Below are positions 9,006-17,576 of a DNA stretch of 64,000 bases, piece after piece (position 1 is the first letter of the stretch; each line of letters starts with the position of its first letter). The position numbers were made by a program, and so were the translations under genes. The stretch covers positions 95,972,324 through 96,036,323 of the forward strand of contig OZ020589.1 in the NCBI GenBank assembly GCA_963971535.1. The letters run 5' to 3'. The DNA is from Notolepis coatsorum. Taxonomy: Eukaryota; Chordata; Actinopteri; Aulopiformes; Paralepididae. The notes below the pieces were generated by a model. The model was not told the DNA's origin and ran no database searches. It saw nothing but the letters and a program-made list of their open reading frames with translations.

Positions 9006-9555
9006 ATGTTTAGGGGAATATTTTTTAAGAAAAAATACATTGTCATAATCTTTGGTCAGATTATGTTCATGTGAACCCATCCATTGTGTGAACAAAAAAT
9101 ATGCTATGAGTATAATGTTCTACAGAGTTTTACTCTAAGTTTGCATGTCCCCTAAACTTCACGCCCCCATGGGGTGTTTTGAAGGCCCTATTCACACCCC
9201 TCACACACAGATCCTCACAGACATTTTATTTTCAGCACAACTCTTTAAGCTAACACATATAACTTTTATACCTAATCATATCTTTAAGTGTAATAATTAA
9301 TGTGAATAATACAAACCACTGTAATGCAACCTTTTTAAAAGAATCTATTTTAAATAAAGCGCTTCACAGGACCGTATTAACGATACATTCAAACCTTAGA
9401 CCCCTGCAGGCTAATGAAATGGTGCACTTTGACACCCAAAGATCACTAAGGGAATACATTTGTATTTTCTGAACCTATACACTTATTCTGAAACTTTATT
9501 CTGAAGATATACACTTATTCTGAAACTTTTTTCTGAACACAAGTGTCTAAAGATT

Positions 9556-9822
9556 ATGATATTCTCCAAGAAACAAATTGACCTCAGACAAAAAAGAGGT
9601 GGCGGAGGGGCTGAACACTTTACATCAGTGGCAAGTAATCTGGTAAAAGATCTCCCACAGCATTCAGGGCGTTTCGGAGAAGCACAGGTTAATGAGTATT
9701 ACTCACAACTAGAGCTGCAAGAGGACTCCTTTTCTTTTAGTAAAGTGACAGAGAGCGCAGTCCTCAAGAGGCTAAATCAACTTAATTCCAGTAAAGTGAC
9801 AGGATTAGATCAGGTTTCTTAA
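9556..9822 (+). CDS. LINE ORF2 segment upstream of the RT domain (partial)
   Basis: This is the linker between endonuclease and RT. It reads FTSVASNLVKDLP, then KVTESAVLKRLNQLNSSKVTGLDQVS, the usual KxxGxDxxP-type entry to the RT domain. The frame is lost at about 9820; the next residues (ARFLNDAAESITPAITHLINLS) continue in another frame up to the RT ORF. Earlier coding sequence, including the endonuclease, is absent, so the element is 5'-truncated. Confidence 0.75.
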   Translation: MIFSKKQIDLRQKRGGGGAEHFTSVASNLVKDLPQHSGRFGEAQVNEYYSQLELQEDSFSFSKVTESAVLKRLNQLNSSKVTGLDQVS

Positions 9823-10000
9823 CGACGCAGCAGAGAGCATCACACCTGCTATTACCCACCTAATCAATCTCTCCATTGAGCATGGGAAGGTACCAGCAGA
9901 TCTAAAGAGTGCTAGAGTAATCCCACTCTATAAGAAAGGTAATAAGTCAGACAAGGGTAACTATAGACCAATTAGCATTTTAAGTATACTATCAAAAGTC

Positions 10001-11151
10001 ATGGAAAAAATCATTCATGAACAGATCAATACATATTTAGTGAGTAACAATATCCTATTTGAGCATCAGTCAGGCTTTAGACAATCTCATTCCACTGAGA
10101 CTTGTCTGGTGTATTTGACTGACTGCATCAGAAAGGAGATTGATGCAAAGAAATTCTGTGGAATGATCATGTTGGACCTACAAAAGGCCTTTGATACGGT
10201 TGACCATAGTGTCCTTTTATTTAAATTGAAGGCGATTGGGTTTAGTTGGTCAGCGTTGAACTGGGTCACCTCATATCTATCAGGCAGGTCTCAGATGGTA
10301 GATGTAAACGGGACCTACTCCTCAGCCAAGGCGATCACCTGCGGGGTGCCTCAAGGGAGTGTCCTGGGGCCTCTCTTCTTTCTCATTTACATAAATGATA
10401 TGAAGAATGCCTGTTCATCAGACCTTTTTCTTTATGCGGATGACTCAGCCATTCTGGTCTCCCATAAGGACTTGGCAGTAGTGGAGAGGACCCTTAGTGA
10501 GGAGCTATCAAATGTGCAGACATGGCTGTCAGATAACAAACTATCTCTTCATCTAGGAAAAACAGAGGCCATCCTGTTCGGATCAAAGAAACGGCTTGGT
10601 AAAGATATTGAAATGAAGGTAAGAGTAGGTGAGAAGCAAATAACAAACAAGGATTCTGTAGTATATCTAGGCTGCATACTGGACAAACATCTTACAGGAG
10701 AGGCCATGGCTAAAAAAGCCCACACTAAAATCTGCCAGAAAACGAAATTCCTAGCTAGACAAGGGAAACTACTGGACCAGGCAACACTTAAAATGCTAGC
10801 GGGCGCATTAGTACAGAGTCACTTTGACTATGCTGCCACCTCCTGGTTCAGTGGCGCTCCACAGGTCCTGAAAAATAAACTTCAGACAGCTCAAAACAAA
10901 TTAATGAGAGTAGTCCTTAAACTACCTCCACGCACTCACCTAGGGCCAACTTTCTTTAGGCAACTAAACTGGCTTCCGGTCAATAAAAGGGTAATTCACA
11001 TCAAATTAGGTCTCACACACAAGATAGTTCAAAATACAGGTCCGAAATATCTATCTAATTATTTTAATCGATTCCGTGACAATCATTCATACTCCACTAG
11101 AAGGAGCAGTACAGATTTCATTCTGCCAAAATTTAACTCCCTAATGGGCAC
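10001..11151 (+). CDS. LINE reverse transcriptase (CR1/Rex-like, partial)
   Basis: RT blocks visible in order: FEHQSGFRQSHSTETCL, MLDLQKAFDTVDH (first catalytic Asp), CGVPQGSVLGPLFFLIYIND, LYADDSAILV (catalytic Asp pair intact) and SDNKLSLHLGKTEAILFGSK. The C-terminal region follows (QSHFDYAATSWFSG, RVVLKLPPRTHLGPTFF, LNWLPVNKRV). The genuine LINE reading stops at the LTR insertion point, 11151; residues beyond this in the same open frame belong to the LTR. Apart from the insertion this part is uninterrupted. Confidence 0.88.
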
Positions 11152-11618
11152 TGTAACTGAGGGGTACAATTCCCTGACTGTATTACTAGATATGATACTT
11201 ACTACCACTACCTTTGTACTTAATATTCGGCCACCCAGTACACGGCATAAATATATTATCATAAACACTCTCACGTAGATGAAACGGATCCAACACAAAT
11301 GTACGAAGTCGAAGTATGCGTTTATTACTACACAGCAATGGTGTGTAGAGCAAGCACTTAATCACTTAATTACATTTATGAATTGAAATAGTATGCACTT
11401 TTATGGCAAAGAGTATTCGTCGGTATATCAATAGAGAATGTCCAATCTCTGATGGCGCAGGTGGTAAATATACGACCTGGAATAGTTAAGGAATAACAGC
11501 AATGATACTTTAATGATTATATACTAGATACACTAAGGGGGGGTTAATCCGGTCGCTTGTAAGCCGACAGGAGTAGGAGGGGGGGGGGGTAGAATCCGGC
11601 TGCCTCGTCCGGCCAAGG

Positions 11619-11683
11619 GTATCCCAGGTGAACCCACTGTAGTGCCGTTCAATGCGCCGGCGATCCTTGGACCACAGATGAAA
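11619..11683 (+). repeat. 65-bp exact direct duplication, left copy
   Basis: Starts 'gtatcccaggtgaaccc' and ends 'ggaccacagatgaaa'; identical to 12389-12453. The 705-bp insertion lies exactly between the two copies. Confidence 0.92.
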
Positions 11684-12388
11684 ATTAAAATTAAAAAAAC
11701 GTTTATTTTAAAAAAATTCTAAAAACGGAAGTACCCGCCCTTACAACCCCTCCCCTTCCGAAACCGGATGTCCCGCCTCCTAAACCGGATGTCCCGCCTC
11801 CTTGAACCTCTCGACCAATCAGAGAAGCCCTAAGGGGTCATAAATCATCTAAAAAAGGGGGCGTGGTTACAATCCATCAAACTTGGATATATGCCCTTAT
11901 AAGGTATGACATACCCGGAAGTCCCGCCTCCTTAAACCTCTCGACCAATCAGCAAGCTCAAAAGTAAAAAAGGTGGCGTGGTTACAATCAATCAAACTAA
12001 AAGGGTCGTGTTTTGCATAATGTGACAGGTGGTGTATCTGAAATATCTCTCTCTATATATATACATATGACCTTTTGATTTTACCACTATGAGTAGCATA
12101 GATGATGGGATTGGGTTTCTTCATTGAGTGCTTATCCTTATCATTAGGACCCAAGTATCTTGTGTTTTATTATAAATATGGGGGATTGGGTTATGGGTGG
12201 AGTGAAGCCTGGTCTGGCTCCAGGGTGGTCTTCCTAGGTATTGGGTTCTGGGTGGAGTGAAGCCTGGTCTGGCTCTTGAGGGTGGTCTTCTTAGGTATTG
12301 GTTTCTGGGTGGAGTGAAGCCTGGTCTGGCTCTTGAGGGTGGTATTCCTAGGTGTTGGGTCACCACCCTCCTCTCTTCCCTCTTCTCA
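11684..12388. mobile_element. 705-bp inserted repeat of unknown class
   Basis: Nearly identical to 14577-15290. It begins with an A/T-rich 'attaaaattaaaaaaacg' edge, includes 'cccgcctcct' direct repeats, a TA-rich centre, and about three copies of a roughly 62-bp G-rich unit (see 12190-12360), and ends at 'cctcttctcag'. It has no ORF resembling a transposase and no obvious terminal inverted repeats. The 65-bp flanking duplication is too long for ordinary cut-and-paste transposition. Confidence 0.75.
12190..12360. repeat. minisatellite, ~62-bp unit, about 3 copies
   Basis: The unit contains 'gggtggagtgaagcctggtc' and 'tggctcttgagggtggt'. The same array occurs at 15085-15255 in the related repeat. 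Confidence 0.85.
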
Positions 12389-12453
12389 GTATCCCAGGTG
12401 AACCCACTGTAGTGCCGTTCAATGCGCCGGCGATCCTTGGACCACAGATGAAA
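12389..12453 (+). repeat. 65-bp exact direct duplication, right copy
   Basis: Identical to 11619-11683 and resumes the LTR sequence after the 705-bp insertion. Confidence 0.92.
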
Positions 12454-13356
12454 GCAGGTGGACTCTTTGTGGGCCGGCTCTCTCCGGTCCACGGGGGAGA
12501 GACGTGAAGCGACCTCGTCTTGCAGAGCGTCTCCTCACCTTGCGTCCTCTCCAGGGGGGGGGGTTCCAACACACGGCAGTGTCGGGGGTCTTTATCCATG
12601 GAATAATCAAAGTATACAAAGCATAATCCGTGCCTGGGAAGGCGGGCTGTCGTCGGTAGAATAATCCGGTATACAGGTCCACTCGCTCGTCGGCTCTGGG
12701 GCTCCTCGGGTGCAGCTTCACATGGGGTCAACCACCCTGGGTAAGCAGCCAGTTCTCTGCCCGAAACGATGGGGTACTGACTACGGTAGTATTCTCACCG
12801 CACGAAGCACTATATATTAACAGACTATTATTAGCTTAATAGACTACGTCCAACTCGACGATATAGTGCCAAATATGACTATTCAAATATTAATATACAC
12901 GATGTCTCAATACCGATGGTAGGCGAACTTGGCCTTACTCCCACACGTGGCGTCGCGGGGAGGCTTTACGTCTGTGACTCTATTGGAGGGTAAGAAACTG
13001 GACTGAAAAGAAAGTCCTACTTTAGTAGCGCAGTATATATACGCACTATGAACAAATAGTCCCATTAGTGGTGCGGTAGCCAGATTCCTACGCGGAACTA
13101 GGACTTGTTCGTACATGTGGAGCGGTACGTTTGAACTGGGTCTGAGGGGTATGGCAGCCTGGCACCAAGGTCTCGACCAATAGTAGAATGGAGACTATTA
13201 TGGGATGTTCAGTAGGCTAGAATGGATATTCAATGCATATTGTACAAGGAATATACAAGGGATATCAGGGAATATTAGAGAATATACAAATACAATTAAA
13301 TATATATATAAATAAATATATATATTCGGTTTAATCTGGCCCTTCACAACAGGCAC

Positions 13357-13477
13357 AAATACATTTTTATATTCTGCAGCACTGGAGTGGAACAAGCTTC
13401 CAGTGGCCCTGAAAAACATCGAAGAGGGGGGACGTTTTAGACGTGCCACAAAGAAATGGCTAGCCAGTGAAGTATAG
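13357..13477 (+). CDS. C-terminal end of the split LINE ORF2
   Basis: Continues the frame broken at 11151: NTFLYSAALEWNKLP, then EEGGRFRRATKKWLASEV and a stop at 13475-13477. The WNxLP motif near the end is standard for the C-terminus of CR1/L2-type LINEs. Confidence 0.85.
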
Positions 13478-13544
13478 AATAGCCATAGGAAGGAGAGGGT
13501 AGGAAGTGCTTTTTTGTATGGGGTTGCTATTATGTTTTATTCTG

Positions 13545-13790
13545 TTTTTTATTATGATGATCTATGTTTTATTATGATGCTCTATGTTTTATTATGATGC
13601 TCTATGTTTTATTATGATGCTCTGTTTTAGTATGTTTTATTATGATGCTCTATGTTTTATGATGTCTGTCCATGTCCAAAATCAGGGACCATGATGGAAA
13701 TAAGTGCTTGCACTTTCTCATGTTTTTATCCCTTGGATGCTGTCTTTTACTCCACAATAAAAATCTATCAATCAATCAATCAACTAAAAT
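13545..13790 (+). repeat. LINE 3' UTR tandem repeat and (AATC)n tail
   Basis: About five copies of a 22-bp unit ('tattatgatgctctatgttt') lie at 13545-13660, followed by the terminal 'aatcaatcaatcaa' tract. This is the 3' end of the split CR1/Rex-like LINE. Confidence 0.8.
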
Positions 13791-14576
13791 ATAGACACAT
13801 TACATCAATATAACAAAAAGAAATGTTAAGGTGAAGTGTCTAAAGATTGTGACATTGTATTTTTCTTAAAAATATTCCCCTAACATGCATTGGGCATTCG
13901 CCATGAAACTAAAATATAGGCACACTACATTTGTAATTTTCTGAACACAAATGTCTAAAGATTGTGACATTGTATTGTCTTAAAAAATATCCCCCTAACA
14001 TGCATTTGGCTTTATCCAAGAAAACAGACACAAACACATACACGCACAGCCACACCTTGGGGGCCGCGAGTTTTTTCTGCAGAAAAGAGAAGTAAGACAC
14101 GTCGTAAATCTTTTGCCAGTGACACAATGTGCATACAGTAGTTTCAGGCTAATTTCAGAGAAGCTGCAGTTTGACAGAGAGGGAGAGATATTCAGTCTAC
14201 TGAGAGGTAGACAGAAACAGAGGGGAGAATGCTTTCTGCTCAAACCATACCACTTGGAAGAAAACATTCTCTACTTAAACAGATACATTGTATTTTCTTA
14301 ATTCCTTCACACAAGTGTCTAACACTCTCTTGCATTTATCCAAGAAAACACACACACACACACACACACATTCTGAACACATACACTTATTCTTAAATCC
14401 CCTACACACATTTGAAATGTTTATTTCCACATACATTTATTGTGAATACATTGTATTTTTCTTAAGACCTTGGAATACACAAATACAATCTGAAAATTAA
14501 AAAAAACGTTCATTTTTTTTTCTTTTATTTCTGACAATAAAAAAAAACTTATTTTGAAAAACGTTTATTTTGAAAA
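13791..14576. other. AT-rich, repeat-derived stretch without genes
   Basis: Contains two similar blocks ('gtctaaagattgtgacattg' at about 13839 and 13952, each followed by 'taacatgcatt'), a CA run at 14349-14370 and A/T homopolymers near 14497-14590. No coding or RNA gene seen. Confidence 0.5.
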
Positions 14577-15290
14577 AAAATTAAAATTAAAAAAACGTTT
14601 ATTTTAAAAAAATTCTAAAAACGGAAGTACCCGCCCTTACAACCCCTCCCCTTCCGAAACCGGATGTCCCGCCTCCTAAACCGGATGTCCCGCCTCCTTG
14701 AACCTCTCGACCAATCAGAGAAGCCCTAAGGGGTCATAAATCATCTAAAAAAGGGGGCGTGGTTACAATCCATCAAACTTGGATATATGCCCTTATAAGG
14801 TATGACATACCCGGAAGTCCCGCCTCCTTAAACCTCTCGACCAATCAGCAAGCTCAAAAGTTAAAAAGGTGGCGTGGTTACAATCAATCAAACTAAAAGG
14901 GTCGTGTTTTGCATAATGTGACAGGTGGTGTATCTGAAATATCTCTCTCTATATATATACATATGACCTTTTGATTTTACCACTATGAGTAGCATAGATG
15001 ATGGGATTGGGTTTCTTCATTGAGTGCTTATCCTTATCATTAGGACCCAAGTATCTTGTGTTTTATTATAAATATGGGGGATTGGGTTATGGGTGGAGTG
15101 AAGCCTGGTCTGGCTCCAGGGTGGTCTTCCTAGGTATTGGGTTCTGGGTGGAGTGAAGCCTGGTCTGGCTCTTGAGGGTGGTCTTCTTAGGTATTGGTTT
15201 CTGGGTGGAGTGAAGCCTGGTCTGGCTCTTGAGGGTGGTATTCCTAGGTGTTGGGTCACTCACCACCCTCCTCTCTTCCCTCTTCTCAGT
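14577..15290. repeat. second copy of the 705-bp repeat
   Basis: Nearly identical to 11684-12388, including the minisatellite. The sequence beyond 15290 ('tcctcagaataaactcag') differs from the other locus, which fixes the right edge of the shared unit. The downstream remainder, interrupted by the L1-like LINE, contains partial repeats of the same 'gggattgggtttcttcattg' text. Confidence 0.88.
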
Positions 15291-15539
15291 CCTCAGAATA
15301 AACTCAGTAGCTTAGCTGTGTGACAAGGGGATTGGGTTTCTTCATTGAATGTTTATCCTTATCATTAGGGCACAAGTATCTTGTGTTTTTGACTTCCGGT
15401 TTAGCGTTAGAATGGAGTAAGTCGCATGTGACACAGCTGCTCACCCGTTATTTTTTTTTCGTTTTAAAAACATATTTATAAACCATTAATGCGTTTAAAA
15501 CTTGACGCATATATCAACTGAGATTATCAACTAACTATA

Positions 15540-16196
15540 TTGACCAAAATAATCGAGATGCCAACAACAAGGAAAGACACAACGAGACCAAAATCAGTCG
15601 CAGAGGACCCGCCTAAGGAAGCAGGATTCGTGCGGCAAATAGCAGAAAATATTGACGTGACAGTGGCCGCTTCAAGTTCAACCCCTCCAAATACCTCCGC
15701 GGACACCGAACATATCATCCGGAGAATGGATAAAATGGAGAATACAATAACCCAAAAAGTAGATGCTATTAAAGAATCTATCGAAGGCAAAATAGAAGCG
15801 CTGAGAGCGGACGCCGATGCACATATTAAACGCACAGAGGCTCTGGAAACAGGTATGGAAGTCCACCAACAAAATTTCGTTCGAATCGACAAAGAAGTAG
15901 ATGATATCAACGTTAACCTAACTGCTGAGATGAAGGGAAACTACAAAGAACTCAATACGGAGCTCAGCGATATAACGATGGAGCTTAAGCGAATCAATGA
16001 AGAACAGAAAGCCAAAATATTCGAGATGGAATATCAAAAACGCAAGCTGAATATTCGTATAGTCGGTCTGGACGAGTCGGTGAGCTGCGCACACCCTGAA
16101 GAGTTTGCCACAGAATTACAGAAAATCTTGGGAACAGAGATCCTTCCTAAAGTACCAGAGGTGGAACAGTGCTACATTGGGGACCCGATCCAATGA
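15540..16196 (+). CDS. L1-type ORF1 protein, N-terminal and middle part (218 aa)
   Basis: ORF1 proteins bind the LINE RNA as trimers. The first ~60 residues are polar. Residues ~60-160 form a heptad-like coiled coil (MDKMENTITQKVDAIKESI, then ELKRINEEQKAKIFEMEYQ). The RNA-binding fold then begins with KLNIRIVGLDESV, matching the RRM start of L1 ORF1. The frame closes at GDPIQ; the rest of the domain is found in another frame at 16279-16518. I chose the ATG at 15558 or the in-frame codon at 15540 as likely starts. Confidence 0.8.
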   Translation: MTKIIEMPTTRKDTTRPKSVAEDPPKEAGFVRQIAENIDVTVAASSSTPPNTSADTEHIIRRMDKMENTITQKVDAIKESIEGKIEALRADADAHIKRTEALETGMEVHQQNFVRIDKEVDDINVNLTAEMKGNYKELNTELSDITMELKRINEEQKAKIFEMEYQKRKLNIRIVGLDESVSCAHPEEFATELQKILGTEILPKVPEVEQCYIGDPIQ

Positions 16197-16278
16197 CAAT
16201 AACGTTAAGCCCAGAGTGATATTGGTTATCCTGCGCCAAGTCAGAATAAAATAAATTATTATTCGTGAAACTCGCAGG

Positions 16279-16518
16279 ATGAAAGGCAATCTGAAATACA
16301 AGGATATACCAATACACTGCTTTGAAGATTATTGTCGTGAGGTAGTGGACCTGCGTGCCAAGTTCAAGACGGTGATGTCTCAACTCTATCTGGAGAAATA
16401 CAGACCCCTATTAATATACCCTGCAATACTTTGCATCGTCGATAAACAAGGAGCAAGGGTTTTCCTCAACTCGCCTGAAGATGCAGCCAAATACATGTCT
16501 GCACAACACGCAGGATAG
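16279..16518 (+). CDS. L1-type ORF1, C-terminal domain in a shifted frame
   Basis: Reads KGNLKYKDIPIHCFEDYCREVVDLRAKF, typical of the ORF1 C-terminal domain, then LIYPAILCIVDKQGARVFLNSPEDAAKYM, the usual 'YPA..FxSPEEA' end. It continues the domain that stops at 16196; one or more frameshifts lie between 16196 and 16279. It is the same protein, not a separate gene. Confidence 0.75.
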   Translation: MKGNLKYKDIPIHCFEDYCREVVDLRAKFKTVMSQLYLEKYRPLLIYPAILCIVDKQGARVFLNSPEDAAKYMSAQHAG

Positions 16519-17576
16519 TGTATAAATGGCCTTTTAATCTCTGTTATGCATGGACACCATATAGTATAAACTTAAATGAACCAATGATTTGGGACAGAGA
16601 GACCTACGAGCTCAGAGCTATTGAATGCTTGCCCCGTCGGGATTCTATTATTGCGGACATATTGGATTCAAAATTGGAACACTCCAGAACATACTGGAAC
16701 ATTCGAACACTGTAAAAACGACATATTGGAATAATCTAGAACATCTAAAGCATTCTTTGATATAGGGAACATTCTGGAATAACAGCAATACGTGGCCAGA
16801 CATACTACCAGAAGCCCTTCGGGGGAATAATCAACAGCATCTAGCTGCAGAACCACAGAACCATCATAGCAGCGGCCGGCTGGAATAACATTCTACACAA
16901 CGGATCATCGCCCACCCCTGGCCAGGGGAAATGCTGCATATACGTATTTAAAAACTGCTTTTTATTAATTGGAAATATTTCCACTACTTCTCCAATTTAT
17001 ACTTTAGATGTTTAAGCATAGCAAAGCTCTTTTAAGATCTAAGTTAATGTTCTCTTCCTTTTACTTGTTTTTTTCTTCTGTTTTTTCTGATTTATTGAGG
17101 CTCTCTTTTCAGTTCAATACCTCCATATTATTCACGGGTTACTATAAATTACACAAGTTCATATAAAATGTAAGTGATTAGGGCATGATAATTGAAGCTT
17201 ATTTTTGGTCTTTATTTTTAGTTTTATCTTATTTAAATTTGTATTTAACGGGAAAGTGGCCAAGCCACAGTCGACATTCTACTTATGGTAGAATTTAGAG
17301 TGTTAGATCCTATGGTATACATAGGAATATTAAGGATAATTGGATCATTCTGGGATATCCGGTGGTGCAAGGGAGGGAGTCATACGCAAAGGTTGTGTTC
17401 ATGGAACATAATCCTGTACGACTCTCGGTGGGAGGGGAGGGAAGGGGATTTTTATTTGTATATATGTATGTTTTTAAGCTCGGCTCTCAACGGGACCTCA
17501 CTAGTTGGATGTATATCTATTATTGCCTCGCACTCCAGAAGCATTACCAAAAACTACAATACAACATGTATAGAAT

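Larger units (their letters stand above)
6385..9210. repeat. diverged tandem duplication (6385-7440 and 7510-9210)
   Basis: Two stretches run in parallel: 'attgagagc..aaa' at about 6472 and 7603, 'aatacatctgtattgttttta' at about 6557 and 7759, 'gattttgtaatacactgttt' at about 6752 and 7991, and a CACACCCC-rich end near 7410 and 9195. The second copy is longer because it carries a LINE-tail fragment (8620-8770) and an L2-tail fragment (8880-9005). No coding potential is visible in either copy. Confidence 0.75.
11152..13351 (-). mobile_element. LTR-retroelement fossil, apparently a solo LTR
   Basis: Bounded by TGTAACTG on the left and CACAACA on the right, with a 5-bp target duplication GGCAC (11147-11151 and 13352-13356). 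The sense strand is minus: its 5' end TGTTGTGAAGGGCCAGATT and 3' end match those of the LTR at 42832-44124, which lies in the opposite orientation. No gag or pol is seen, so a solo LTR is most likely. A 705-bp insertion at 11684-12388 accounts for much of the extra length. Only the termini clearly match the second copy, so the two are separate, moderately old subfamilies. Confidence 0.85.
9556..13790 (+). mobile_element. CR1/Rex-like LINE, 5'-truncated and split by an LTR element
   Basis: Coding sequence runs from about 9556 to 11151, is interrupted by an LTR element at 11152-13351, and resumes at 13357. With the insert and one copy of GGCAC left out, the reading frame continues directly (LMGT then NTFLYSAALEW). 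After the stop at 13475-13477 the 3' UTR has a 22-bp tandem repeat and ends near 13785 in an (AATC)n-type tail. I place it in the Jockey/CR1 superfamily from the RT motifs; the precise clade is uncertain. Confidence 0.85.

Noticed and set aside
12121-12492. 123-aa minus-strand ORF with RPPSRARPGFTPPR repeats
   Set aside because: The repeats are the translation of the ~62-bp minisatellite, and the same frame recurs at 15017-15259.
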